From Chrysochromulina parva (Eukaryota; Haptophyta; Prymnesiales; Chrysochromulinaceae), in contig PJAB01000037.1 of the NCBI GenBank assembly GCA_002887195.1, forward strand, positions 1-54,717: 54,717 bases of DNA. The letters run 5' to 3'. The notes under the pieces were generated by a model. It was not told the origin of the DNA. It searched no databases and saw only the letters and a program-made list of their open reading frames with translations. Each line of letters starts with the position of its first letter. The first letter of the stretch is position 1. This document shows positions 41,085-51,060 of this stretch, piece after piece. The translations under genes and the position numbers were made by a program.

Positions 41085-42167
41085 ATGGCCGGTTTGGATG
41101 CCTCGAATAAGCCGCAGATCATCGAGCATATCCACAAGTCGCTGAACCTAACCGTCTATGACACAAAGTGGGTGCCATGCTCTGCGCGCTTCATTGTGCT
41201 TGGCTCGCCCCCACGGCAGACGGGCAACATTCAGGTCTACAACCTCGTGCATGGTGACGCGGAGCTCGCGGCGGAGCTCGAGATGCCCAAGTCCTTCAAG
41301 TGCGGCACGTTTGGTCACTCTACGCTCGCCGATCGCCACCTTGCGACCGGCGACTTCGCTGGCCAAATGGCCATCTGGGACTTGGAGCGCCTGACCACGC
41401 CTATCTTCTCGGTGCCGGATGCGCATTCGACGATCATCAACTGCATCGACGGCTGCGGCGGGCTCAGGGGCGCGGGTGCGCCCGAGATCGTCACTGGTGG
41501 GCGTGACGGCTGCGTGCATGTGTGGGACCCTCGCCAGAAGGATCGGCCTGTCGCCAGCATGGAGCCGGAAGAAGGTGCGGTCGTGCGCGACTGCTGGAGT
41601 GTGAGCTTTGGCGACGCGCACTCGGCAGATGACCGCGTCGTGTGCGCGGGCTACGACAACGGCGACGTCAAGCTATTCGACCTGGCCGCCGGCAAGATTC
41701 GGTGGGAGACCAACGTGTCCAACGGCGTCTGCGGTGTCGAGTTCGATCGCAAGGACATCGCGATGAACAAGCTGGTCATCACGACGCTCGAGTCTCGCTA
41801 CAGGCTGTACGACATGCGCACGCACCATCCAGTGCATGGCTACTCCTTCCTGTCGCAGGCGGCCCACGAAAGCACCGTGTGGGCCTGCCGCCATCTGCCG
41901 CAGAATCGCGACGTCTTCATGACCTGCGGAGGTAACGGCTCGCTCGAGTTGTGGAAGTACTCCTACCCGACGCAGAGGAAAATCAAAGAGAAGGATGGGC
42001 ACGACAAGGGCGTGCTCGGCCAGGTCCAGCTGCTGCAGAAGAAAACTTTCTCGACACAGCCCGTCGCCTCCTTCGACTGGAATTCTGACAAGGAGGGCCT
42101 CTGCGTGATGGGCTGCCTGGACCAGACGGTCCGCGTACTCATCTGTACGAAGCTCAACCTTCTGTGA
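41085..42167 (+). CDS. DNAAF10: WDR92/Monad, dynein axonemal assembly factor 10
   Basis: 360 residues from the ATG at 41085, against 357 in human. A single-blade-set WD40 propeller that works with the R2TP/RUVBL chaperone complex in preassembling axonemal dynein arms. Conserved features: the start [13 protein letters not shown], then [18 protein letters not shown], then [17 protein letters not shown], then [19 protein letters not shown], then [15 protein letters not shown], then [17 protein letters not shown], then [15 protein letters not shown] and [15 protein letters not shown]. Its presence implies motile flagella with dynein arms. The frame extends upstream to 40848, but the family N-terminus begins at 41085. 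Confidence 0.95.
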   Translation: MAGLDASNKPQIIEHIHKSLNLTVYDTKWVPCSARFIVLGSPPRQTGNIQVYNLVHGDAELAAELEMPKSFKCGTFGHSTLADRHLATGDFAGQMAIWDLERLTTPIFSVPDAHSTIINCIDGCGGLRGAGAPEIVTGGRDGCVHVWDPRQKDRPVASMEPEEGAVVRDCWSVSFGDAHSADDRVVCAGYDNGDVKLFDLAAGKIRWETNVSNGVCGVEFDRKDIAMNKLVITTLESRYRLYDMRTHHPVHGYSFLSQAAHESTVWACRHLPQNRDVFMTCGGNGSLELWKYSYPTQRKIKEKDGHDKGVLGQVQLLQKKTFSTQPVASFDWNSDKEGLCVMGCLDQTVRVLICTKLNLL

Positions 42168-42616
42168 GCTCTACCACACGTAGGACAGGTGCATCATCGA
42201 TCCGAGGGCACGCCACGCTTTGATGATCCTCTTGCGCGCTGATGGGGCCAGGGTAAGCGCGCCCGCTCGTCTTCCACGGGTCCTTACACGCCGTCGCCGA
42301 CAAAATCGACAAACCCGCGCAAAACCACGGAGTAGCGGACATCTGATGGCGATCGGACGCGTTCAGAGGCTTTCCTTTTGGCCGCGACTCGGCTCTGAGA
42401 GTCAAGAGAGTCAGCAGAGACCGCCGAGCACATCTCTGTAATTGTAGTGCATGTAGTACAGACAGATATTCATATTGGTGACGCGTGTGGCGCGTGCACG
42501 TGTGGACAGTGTTATTCTTGTTCTCACACGCGCCACACAGACACGCCGCGACCGTCGCGGTGCCAGAGTTAGGACACTTGTCTTCGATCGTTCACAGCAC
42601 TACTTTTATCAGCACG
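42168..42616. other. Spacer, no gene seen
   Basis: 449 bp between DNAAF10 and the GH51 gene. 42474-42550 has repeated GTGTG/CGCGTG-type words. The GH51 frame is open back to 42485 but without an ATG. Confidence 0.35.
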
Positions 42617-44227
42617 ATGGATGAAGCAACGGCGAAGCTGGTGCATCGGCTCGTCGTCGCTCGTACCCAGGCGCCACCGTCTTCGACCGGTGCGGTTGCC
42701 GATGCTACACTTGTCGTGAGCACCGACCTCGGTGCGCGTCCGGAAATTTCACGGCATATCTTTGGCCTCATGCTTGAACACCTCGGCCGTAGCATCAACG
42801 GCGGCATTTGCGATGAGCAGGATGGTGCGGCGCGCACGGACATCATCAGCGCGTTGCGCGAGCTGCGCACGCCCAACCTGCGTTGGCCGGGCGGTTGCTT
42901 TGCCGACGGGTACCACTGGCGTGACGGCGTCGGCCCGCGCGAGGATCGACCACGACGAGTGAACCATCACTGGGGAAAGGGTGTTGAGGACAATAGCTTC
43001 GGTTCCAGGGAGTTCCTGGAGCTCTGCGAAGCAGTCGCGTGCGAGCCGTACATTGTCGGAAATGTGGGATCCGGGACCGTTCAAGAGATGAGTGACTGGC
43101 TCGAGTACTTGACTCACCCTGGCGGCACGACGCTATCCGATTTGCGAAAGCAGCACGGCCGAATTGAGCCACACGCTGTGCGGCTCTGGGGCGTGGGGAA
43201 CGAGCCTTGGGGATGCGGCGGCGATATGGATGCGCGAACCTACGCCGCCGAGTTCCGGCGATTTGCCTGCTTCTTGAGTGCGCCGCTAGGCGCGCCGGCA
43301 CTCAACCGCGTGGCCTGCGGTGCCAATGGGCGAGACACCGCCTGGACCGAAGCCATGATGAGCCTCTGCAAAAAGGTCGGTGGCAGTGGCCGCGTGCGCT
43401 TTTCCATGGAGGCGCTTTCCGTTCACGTGTACTGCTCTGTGCGTCGCGAGGGTATCACCGGTCGCGAGCAAGGTGCAGCTGCCCAGGATGCGTGGTTCAA
43501 GGTCATGCAGAAGGCCTTCGAGTTTGGCGAGACGCTCCGCATTCATGCGGCTATCATGGACCGGCACGATCCCGAGCGGCTCGTGGCATTGTACGTGGAT
43601 GAGTGGGGCATGTGGTATGCAGAGCCTCCAGATGAAGTCGCGGGACCAGTGCCAGTGCTGCCTGGGGCTGCGCGGCTCGAGCAATCGTGCACGCTGCGGG
43701 AAGCACTTGTGGCGACTGTGTGCCTCCATGCCATGATCGAGTGCTGTGAGCGCGTGAAGCTCGCAAATCTGGCCCAGGCGGTGAACGTGCTCCACTGCCC
43801 GCTCCGCGTGGCAGGCGGCAAGCTTGTGCGCACACCCACTTTCCATGCGCTCGAGATGCTGACGCCACACATGCAATGTCAGCGACTTGACAGCCAGCTG
43901 CTGCATGGTTCACTGTTCAACCATGGAGCTGCAGCGGTGCCGCGCCTCTCTGCGGTTGCGAGCGCCGACGCGCAGTGCACCAGAATCTACGTCAGCATTG
44001 TACACGTGCATCCACATGCCCCAATGTCCATCGATCTTGAGCTGCGTGGTGTGGGTGCATCAGCGAAGCTCCATGTGGAACAAGCCAGAGTCCTCACCGG
44101 CGATATGATGTGCGCAGACGAGTGCATCCCACGCGAGGCCCCAGAGTCGGTCACGCTGGCAGGCCAAAGTCGGCTGCGTCTACAACTGCCACCAAGGTCG
44201 CTCCTCGTTGTGACGTTGCGCGTCTAG
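42617..44227 (+). CDS. GH51 alpha-L-arabinofuranosidase
   Basis: 536 residues from the first ATG at 42617. GH51 family retaining alpha-L-arabinofuranosidase, releasing terminal arabinofuranose from arabinan or arabinoxylan. Seen: HIFGLMLEHLGRSINGGICD near the N-terminus, RTPNLRWPGGCFADGYHWRD, the acid/base site WGVGNEPWGCGG (E196), and the nucleophile site ALYVDEWGMWY (E329). The TIM barrel is followed by a beta-rich C-terminal domain (VHPHAPMSIDLELRG, SRLRLQLPPRSLLVVTL). No signal peptide is visible from this start, as in many bacterial GH51 enzymes, so it may be cytosolic. No intron. Bacterial-style length and layout make an old transfer from bacteria possible; base composition is not unlike the neighbours. 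Confidence 0.92.
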   Translation: MDEATAKLVHRLVVARTQAPPSSTGAVADATLVVSTDLGARPEISRHIFGLMLEHLGRSINGGICDEQDGAARTDIISALRELRTPNLRWPGGCFADGYHWRDGVGPREDRPRRVNHHWGKGVEDNSFGSREFLELCEAVACEPYIVGNVGSGTVQEMSDWLEYLTHPGGTTLSDLRKQHGRIEPHAVRLWGVGNEPWGCGGDMDARTYAAEFRRFACFLSAPLGAPALNRVACGANGRDTAWTEAMMSLCKKVGGSGRVRFSMEALSVHVYCSVRREGITGREQGAAAQDAWFKVMQKAFEFGETLRIHAAIMDRHDPERLVALYVDEWGMWYAEPPDEVAGPVPVLPGAARLEQSCTLREALVATVCLHAMIECCERVKLANLAQAVNVLHCPLRVAGGKLVRTPTFHALEMLTPHMQCQRLDSQLLHGSLFNHGAAAVPRLSAVASADAQCTRIYVSIVHVHPHAPMSIDLELRGVGASAKLHVEQARVLTGDMMCADECIPREAPESVTLAGQSRLRLQLPPRSLLVVTLRV

Positions 44228-44873
44228 CTGCGAGCTGGCCGCGCGCGACTCGATTTACCCGGTTCGGCAGTTTGTGCAGCTTCCTCAAGCTTCCAGTCCG
44301 TCACGAACCAAGAATCGAGGCCTCAAGCTGCCCCAAACGAGATCATGCCTTAACTAGGACACCGGAGAAGCCTTGTGCCGCGACGGCCAATATTTCACCG
44401 GCGGCGATTGCCCGGAATATGACTGCGATGAGGCTGAGCAAGCAGCGGGTCGTCGCGAGGTCCGGAGGGCGGCCGGAGCCACGTGCAGCCTCTGTGAACG
44501 AGTGCAGCGGCGACAACGATGTATTGAATGCGTTGTGCATGTCTCTAAGTAGATCTGGTATCGAACGAACTCATTTTAGAGTCTTAGACTCCTAAACGTG
44601 GGCGCATCGGTGATATGGGGATCCGGCTCATCACACGCCATGACCCGCAGAGTGCGGCCCGGTGGCCGTCTCGCCCGACTGGCGCTCACACGGTCCGCGC
44701 ACCCGCGACCGCCGGGACAGGCCGACACCGACAGAGGCACAGCGGCGGTTGTGTGTGTGTGTGTCGATGTGTCCCGTGCAGTGAGGTTCGGTTCGCGTTA
44801 AGGTCGGGCTCTTCCTGGAGGGGCATTGCGCATCCTAGCTGCCCTAGGGGTGTCGTCAAATAAGGTGAGCTCC
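44228..44873. other. Spacer with short GT microsatellite
   Basis: 646 bp between the convergent GH51 and EMC4 genes. A (GT)n run of about seven units lies near 44750-44764. 44600-44740 is CG-rich. No gene seen. Confidence 0.4.
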
Positions 44874-45543
44874 TCAGATGGATCCACCTGAAGCGAACTG
44901 CACATTCGGCGGCACGGCCAGGAATGACACCCAGTCGGAGGGTGTATTGGGCAACAAGCCCATCAAGCTCATCTTGTAGAGCGCGCCGCACATCGCCAGC
45001 AAGTTCATCACCACGAATGTGAGCTTGGAGAAGAGCAAGCTCGTCTTGTCCGCAGGCGACATCTTGGCATCATCAAATCGAGAAAAGGCCGTACTGACGG
45101 TGAGCGCGCTTTTGACGGGATTGTAGATGGCCATGCCGGTGATCATGATACTGAAAATGTGGACGCCTGATCCACTCATCCAGAGCATAAACGCGGTCAT
45201 CATGAAATTCTTGCCTGGCGACCACGCCAGCTCGCGGGCTTTCTGTGGACGAAGGCAGCGATAGTGAGTTTTTAGCAAGGCTGCGGCTCGGGATCGCGTT
45301 GCCGTACTTTGAGCTTGAGCTGCATCATGTCCACCTTTTTGGTTTCCACGCGCGTTTCCTGCCCGCAGCCACACAGTCACGCGTCATGATTGCATTGCAA
45401 CAAGAGGTTGGGCGAGATGGATCCAGACATGCACACACCTGCTCGTTTGAATGCTGTTCGGAGTATCCTGGCGGCGTCGGAAGCTGGATCGCTCGTCCTG
45501 GCTCTGGTTCGGTCAGATCGATCGACCACACATTCTTTGGCAT
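44874..45543 (-). CDS. EMC4: ER membrane protein complex subunit 4 (EMC4)
   Basis: Three exons: 45543-45439, 45358-45308 and 45242-44874; introns 80 bp (CAG|GTGTGT to GGGCAG|GAA) and 65 bp (AAA|GTACGG to CCACAG|AAA), all phase 0. Product 174 residues; an in-frame ATG at 45579 would give 186. EMC inserts tail-anchored and multi-pass proteins into the ER membrane. Exon 1 has VWSIDLTEPEPG and PPGYSEQ. Exon 2 encodes just 17 residues (ETRVETKKVDMMQLKLK). Exon 3 has KARELAWSPGKNFMMTAFML, two membrane helices (HIFSIMITGMAIYNPVKSAL; FVVMNLLAMCGALYKMSLMG) and the family end LLPNTPSDWVSFL. The joins restore the EMC4 pattern without gaps. Confidence 0.9.
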
Positions 45544-45699
45544 GAGGAGAGGCGCAGAGGGCGACGCGAAGTGCGTCATAGTGAGCACCTGATGTGGAAA
45601 GCCGGTTGCGATACATACATTGCCAGTTACACACAGGTACTCAACACCGAAATCCCATCCCCTTCTTCGGGCAAATTGACGAATCTTCCTGTGGACAAC

Positions 45700-46125
45700 A
45701 TGGTGCTTCATGCGTGGCGGCGACCTTTCGGCCTCCACATCATAAATTGTTGGCTGTGCTGGCACGTCTGCGACGGCAAGGCGCTGTCGAATCCAGATTT
45801 CAACGGTGAGCCGCCAGCACGCTCGCGTCTCGAGACGGACGAACCCGAGGTTCGTGACGCATTACGGTACGTCATGACAGAGCTCAAAAGGCTATCAAAT
45901 CAGTACCGGTACGCGTCTCTTATAGCATGCCATGGCGCAGCTGCGGGGCCCGCCAACTTTGACGGGCGGAATATCTTCCTGGACGTGGAATTCGACATGC
46001 TCCGAGGTCAGCCCTCACGTCATGACATCATAGTTTTCAAAGACGAGGCGCTAGTGATCACTGGGATGGCGATAGACGAATTCCCAGAGGTGCAACTACG
46101 AGGGCAGCGAGATCCCGATGTTTGA
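45700..46125 (+). CDS. Small, possibly secreted protein, cystatin-like in outline
   Basis: 141 residues from the ATG at 45700; the frame is open upstream to 45451, overlapping EMC4 exon 1, so the start is uncertain. Residues 1-26 are basic then hydrophobic (FGLHIINCWLCWHVCDG) and could be a signal peptide. The body has a helix (EVRDALRYVMTELKRLSN) followed by beta-like strands (ASLIACHGAAAG, NIFLDVEFDML, HDIIVFKD) and ends near MAIDEFPEVQ. Helix-then-strands of this size recalls a cystatin-like fold, but I cannot name a family. It is divergent from EMC4 with 156 bp between starts. Confidence 0.55.
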   Translation: MVLHAWRRPFGLHIINCWLCWHVCDGKALSNPDFNGEPPARSRLETDEPEVRDALRYVMTELKRLSNQYRYASLIACHGAAAGPANFDGRNIFLDVEFDMLRGQPSRHDIIVFKDEALVITGMAIDEFPEVQLRGQRDPDV

Positions 46126-46790
46126 CATACCATTCAACCACGCAGCATTCGCGATGCCTAAACGCGCGCGGATGCCGGTGACCCGGCGACGTGCCTCGTG
46201 CCTCCGCGACCCGTCCTGCCGAAATCGCATAAGAAAAGTTTGTCTAGAGTTTCGGGCGGCTGGAACTCCCCCTTGGGCCCTGCCGATACTAGTGTCTCTT
46301 CGTTTGCGCGCCTCGGGTTCTGGCTCGAACAAGATGCAAACTCCGATCATCGTAAATCAGGGAGTTGCGACTGGTCCATCGTAATCGGCGACCGGGGATC
46401 CGATGCCGCCACCCGGATCAGCAGGAGCACAGCTGGTGTCGTGGACGTGTGACACTCGTGTTGACGCACGTATGAGGCTCGCCCCGACACCGTCATAACC
46501 GCGGCTACCGCTGATAAAAGCAACCGGGAACGCGGGGTGCCCGAGCTCGCTGCCGACGCGTGGGACGTGCGTGACAAAGCGCGAAACTCGCGTCTAGAGA
46601 ATGTGTGCAAAAGGTCTCCCACGGCGCATCACCTCGCGAGTCCCGCACGAACCGCGGCGATGGCGCGTCCCTGGAAGCTTGTATCCGAAGGCATCCGCTC
46701 CCAATCTGTACTCAGGGCAACTCGCGGTCGCACTGCGGAGCCCCAAAGGTCGTCAGATGCCGTGTCGCGGTCCTCGGCTGCGAGCTGAGC
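46126..46790. other. Spacer, no gene seen
   Basis: 665 bp between the small secreted-like gene and the convergent MOB1 gene. CG-rich, with no protein-like frame. Confidence 0.4.
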
Positions 46791-47691
46791 TCATTGCTCA
46801 CCGCTGCCCGGCCGCGATAGCTCGGCTGCGATCGGGGCTGCGCTGCTTGACGGCTGTGCGGCGCTTGCGGCCGCATCCGGTGGCCTGTCACGTTCCAAAA
46901 GCTTGTCGATGAGCTCCTGCAGTGGTGCCAGCTCCTGCTTGTTCGGGATCAGATTGAATTCGTATACGAAGTACATGTAGTGCTTGAAACATCTGCGGTC
47001 GGGGGCACCACGCGTATGGGAAGATCGTTCGACAGGCCGCAGGCAGGAATGTCGCGGCGGCGCACGTGTTCAGGTGCGGCTCCGCTCCGAGAGCGGCCAT
47101 GCGCTCAAAGTGGCAGTAGTAGATGTGGGCATAGACGCGGAATAGGCGCTTGAAGATGTTCTGCACGCGGTCGACGAAATCTTGCGGGAACGGCACGCCT
47201 ACGCGGACACGCACATGCGGGGTCAAGCAAAGGAAGGAGGGAGGCTGCGATTGAGTGGAGAGGTCGGCGTCAGTACCGATCTCCGTCGGAAAGATGGCCT
47301 CATCGTCGAGCTGCGCCTGCACCCACTGCATCAAAAAGTCGACGTAGCGCGGCGCCGAAACCGTGATTGGCTTCTTGATGGTGTGGCCATCGGCCCACAT
47401 GTACTCAAACTTTGGGCCCGCGCACATCACCGGGCAGTCGCTCTCGGTGCAGAACTCGGCGATCACGCCGTATAACAGATTGATCTCGTTGAAGAAGTCC
47501 ACCGTGTTCACCGCGAGCCATTCGCGCTCGTCCTCTCCCTCTGGCAGGGTCACGGCATCGTGGAGGTTGCCAGTGCCAAGGGTGGCCTGGGCGTACTTGT
47601 GCAGCTCGTAGCGCTTCGTGCCGACCCGGTGATTGCGCTTTGGGCGGAACGTCTTGGCCTTGTCCTTGTCGAATCCCTTAAGGCCCCACAT
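46791..47691 (-). CDS. MOB1: MOB1 kinase activator
   Basis: Three exons: 47691-47277, 47198-47066 and 46992-46791; introns 78 bp (CG|GTACTG to GCGTAG|GC) and 73 bp (AC|GTGCGC to CCGCAG|A). Product 249 residues. MOB1 binds and activates NDR/LATS kinases in the Hippo, MEN and SIN pathways of growth and cytokinesis control. Seen: KTFRPKRNHRVGTKRYELHK, LGTGNLHDAVTLPEGED, EWLAVNTVDFFNEINLLYG, the zinc cysteines in FCTESDCPVM, KKPITVSAPRYVDFLM, after splice 1 PTEIGVPFPQDF, LFRVYAHIYYCHF (zinc histidines), and after splice 2 HLNTCFKHYMYFVYEFNLI. An Ala/Ser/Pro tail of about 30 residues follows ELIDKLLERD. It is divergent from the Ste20 kinase. Confidence 0.96.
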
Positions 47692-47886
47692 TGTCCGAAA
47701 TGAGAGGGCGCTTCGTCAAAGGTCGCGAGGAGCGTCGGCTTCGCGCTCGGGACGAGAAGGAGCAGCTTGCCCACGACCGGCAGGAGCGTCTCGTCAGGAG
47801 CACGCTGCAGGTGTGAAACTATCATAAGCGTTTATTACATCGCGCATCCACGGACGCCAGGGTGTCTCCTACATTGGCGTAACTCG

Positions 47887-49655
47887 ATGACGGAATTCAT
47901 TGGGCAGTCCGCTTGGCGCAAAACCATGTATTACGAATGCGTCGAGCGCATTGGCAAGGGCTCCTTTGGCGAGGTGTTCCGCGGGCACCACACTGAGACG
48001 GGCGAAACTGTCGCCATCAAAGTGATTGATCTTGAGCAGGCCGAGGATGAGATTGAGGACATCCAACAAGAGATCGCCGTAATGGCACAATGCAATTCGC
48101 CTTATGTGACGAGGTACTATGACTCGTATGTCTCAGGCACAAAGTTGTGGATCATCATGGAGTACGTGGGTGGCGGTTCCGTTCTCGATATGATGGATGC
48201 AGGCCCGATCGTGGAGGCCCAGATCGCGACCATTTTGTGCGAGACGCTCAAGGGCCTTGACTATCTTCACACGCAAGGCAAGATCCATCGAGACATTAAG
48301 GCGGCCAACATTCTGCTCTCGCGGACCGGCGAGGTGAAGCTCGCAGACTTTGGTGTTGCCGGCCAGATCACGGCCACCATGTCCAAGTGTTGCACCTTCG
48401 TGGGCACGCCATTCTGGATGGCACCAGAAGTGATCCGGCAAGACCAGTACAACACGAAGGCGGACATCTGGTCGCTCGGCATCTCGGCACTGGAGATGGT
48501 GATGGGCGAGCCTCCGCATGCTGATGAGCACCCCATGCGCGTGCTTCTGCTGATCCCCAAGGCTGACCCGCCGACGCTCTCGGGAGAGCAATGGTCGCCG
48601 GCCTTTCGAGACTTTGTCGCGCAGTGCTTACAGATGGATGCCAAGAAGAGGCCCTCGGCCAAGGAGCTACTCCACCATCGCTGGATCGGTTCCGCACGCA
48701 AGAGCGCGAGCCTCACGACACTTGTCGAACGGTACGAGCGCTTGCGGGCCGATCGTCCCGGCGAACCCGCCTCGTACAACACCCGGCGCTCGAAGCCCGC
48801 CTATTCAGCACCAGCTGTCCTGGCGCCTGATGGCAGCTGGGACTTTGGGCCGACGCCCGATTCGTGTAGGGATTTGGGGAGTGACGGCGCGCCGGGCGCA
48901 CCGCCGCTCACCGCCGCCTCCGCCGCCGCCGCTGCGAGTGGGACGCGGCAGCGCAGTGAGGCGGCCAGCGACGATGAGGGGCGACATGTTCAGTGCTCAG
49001 ACGTGGGCTTGCCCGCCGCCCCTCGGGATGCACCTGGGCTGCCCAGTGCAGCCGTGCCGCCGCTGCCACCCAGCCAACAGCTTCGTTGGCAGCCAGAGCA
49101 GCAGGAGCACAGCCAGCTGCAGCCACTTCCGCTCCTACGGCATGTCAGCGGCCACGGTTCGCACCGGTCGCGCCACTCCTCTGGGTCGTCGCACACAATA
49201 CGATCGCAAGACGCGACAGGATCGAGTCACCCTACAGCCTCACCCTCTGCACCTGCGTCGTGCGTTCCTCTCGTGGTCGCCCCAGTGCTCGCGCGGATGC
49301 TTGGCGTGCATCAAGACAAGCAGGTGCGTGCATATTCATATCTTTTGTGCACGCATGGACGCACGTGACGCGCTAACCACCCCGCCTTGAGGAATTCGTA
49401 TCGCAGGTACAGAAGGCGATTGCACAGCTGAAGCTGGCTTTCGACAACTTGGAGAAGCAAAAGCCGGCACTCTCGCGTGACATGCTCACCCAAATGTTCG
49501 AGCTTGTCGCTTGCTCCAAAAACCCTGAGGTGGCCTCGCTCATGCCACCGTCTATCGCCGCCCTCGTTTCCTCGGCGCCATCCTCTTTTGCCTCGTCGGG
49601 CACCGTGAACCAGCGGCAACTTCCACCTGGCTGGCCGCCTGCAACGGCTCCTTGA
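47887..49655 (+). CDS. Ste20 family kinase, GCK-III-like (MST3/4/YSK1, SPS1/Sid1 type)
   Basis: Exons 47887-49323 and 49407-49655, intron 83 bp (CAG|GTGCGT to CGCAG|GTA), 561 residues. Kinase domain 17-275: GKGSFGEV loop, VAIK (K45), [11 protein letters not shown] (D136), DFG at 154-156, and [13 protein letters not shown] in the activation segment, which with [10 protein letters not shown] matches GCK-III more than MST1/2. Kinases of this group act upstream of NDR/LATS-MOB1 or in cell polarity. The linker (about 300-475) is Ala/Ser/Pro/Gln-rich and disordered. The exon 2 tail has [19 protein letters not shown] and [20 protein letters not shown], a helical pair that may dimerise. The ATG at 47887 lies 195 bp from the MOB1 start. 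An open frame upstream to 47767 lacks an ATG. Confidence 0.93.
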
Positions 49656-49979
49656 TTTTGAGGATGTCTTGCGGGGCCTGGGACATCTTCCTTGGCGATG
49701 TGTGCGCGGGCAGGGAGATCAGCACGCTACGACGCGTGGTAACATTCGTAACCTGCGCGGGCCTCTTCTCGTGATTCCCGAACGCATGCGGCGCGGCCGG
49801 GAGCGCGGTCCGCAGCTCTGCTGCGGCACGGCGGACAGGCGTACTGGGTAAGTTCAGGGTAGCACTGTAGCAGGAAGTAGCATGTACTGTGCAAGCGTGA
49901 TAATTGATATGGGTGGATGCGTCCGCACACGGAAGGAAATCAGGACTGTTCGGCGCAGACTGCGATGCGTCCTGGACGT
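49656..49979. other. Spacer, no gene seen
   Basis: 3' flank of the Ste20 kinase gene. No coding signal. Confidence 0.35.
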
Positions 49980-49997
49980 CTGACGAGCATTCACTCA

Positions 49998-50280
49998 TGC
50001 AGCTCATGGAACACGTCGACGGCGCCCTGTTTCTGGATGCCTCTGGTCTGCTCGAGCACGCCCAGCGCGTCATCGCGTCCCTGGACAACGGCAAGAATGC
50101 TGAAGAGCACCGTGCGCTGCTTGGCGCGGGGTAGCGACTTTGAGGGCGCCGAGCTCGAGGAGGCACTCGCCGAGTCGGCGTTCCTGCCAGAAGGTTACGA
50201 GGCGCCGCAGCAGCTCGGCGCAGCTCGGCGCAGCTATCTCCACGGCATCACCCGCAACACTGCGGCAGCGTGCTCTCGGG
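49998..50280 (+). pseudogene. Possible decayed coding fragment with frameshift
   Basis: One frame reads MQLMEHVDGALFLDASG, then LLEHAQRVIASLDNG, and meets a stop at 50132-50134. A second frame across the same point continues SDFEGAELEEALAESAFLPE, then GYEAPQQLG and ARRSYLHGI. Both halves look protein-like and would join with a one-base shift near 50125-50134; no good splice sites lie there. I cannot name the source protein. It could also be an unrecognised short two-exon gene. Confidence 0.35.
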
Positions 50281-50600
50281 GTTGTCAGCCACTACGGATG
50301 CCAGGGAGGCTGCTCTGGTTTTGGTGGACGTGGCGACGCTGTGGAGCTCGAGGGCGTGAATCGGTTTTGGCGTGAGCTATCACGGCGTGTCCTGTGATCG
50401 CGCCAGTACATGCGGCGGGCAGCCGGTACCCACACATCTGGACGATGAGCTGCTCATCGAGGCCGGCCGTCCCGTAGCCTCAATGGCTACGGCTTAGTGT
50501 GGACGTGGCGAAAGTACGAGTCGGCGAAACTCGGTAAATTACAGATCGCGAAACTGGATGATGACGAGAACAACGACGAAGACGAGGACCACAACGTTGA
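50281..50600. other. Spacer, no clear gene
   Basis: Fragments such as LEGVNRFWRELSRRVL may be further debris of the preceding coding relic. Nothing firm. Confidence 0.3.
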
Positions 50601-50720
50601 CTACGACGGCAACGTTTGACACCGACGAGGGCGAGGGAGGATCCTCGCATCGTGGGTCTCTACGACGGCAACGTTTGACACCGACGAGGGCGAGGGAGGA
50701 TCCTCGCATCGTGGGTCTCT
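50601..50720. repeat. 59-bp tandem duplication
   Basis: Two near-perfect copies (unit starts 50602 and 50661) containing CGACGGCAACGTTTGACACC and ending in GTGGGTCTC. The period is not a multiple of three, and the frame that is acidic just before it (DDDENNDEDED) stops inside the first copy, so it is not intact coding DNA. Confidence 0.85.
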
Positions 50721-50819
50721 AAGGCTGCTCTGGACAGCTGCACCGTTGAAGCTGACGACTGTGGGGTCTGGAGTCGAGGTGGAGGACGACAATGAGGACG
50801 ATGATGACACACAACCATC

Positions 50820-51060
50820 AAATGCGGGAGGGCACTGTGACGGAGCTGGACTTGAGGCCATGGGCGCGCTGACGATGACCAACCTCGGCACCTCAAGATC
50901 GAGATGTTCAACGAGATCCCTATCAAGGAGATCCCGATCAAGGAGATGCGGGCCGACTCGTTAACGGAGCTTGATCTGAAGGGGAAGGGCGACGGAGTCG
51001 TGGGTGACCATGGGCCCAAGGATGCGTATGATGGGTATTCGTCCTGCCAGACACCTCAGA
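50820..51060 (+). pseudogene. Leucine-rich repeat gene relic
   Basis: The frame around 50880-51040 reads HLKIEMFNEIPIKEI, then PIKEMRADSLTELDLKGKG. This resembles the NEIPIKEI..SLTELDL element that, as far as I recall, begins repeat blocks in large LRR families of haptophytes. Upstream in another frame, GGHCDGAGLEAMGALT resembles the end of an LRR unit (GAxALAxAL). The two are out of frame, the expected further repeats are missing, and the frame soon turns into charged low-complexity sequence. The nearby PIKEI/PIKEM doubling is a 15-bp tandem copy. Confidence 0.5.

Noticed and set aside
50601..50720. Tandem duplication as a CRISPR-like array
   Set aside because: Only two adjacent copies without spacers, in a eukaryotic nuclear context.
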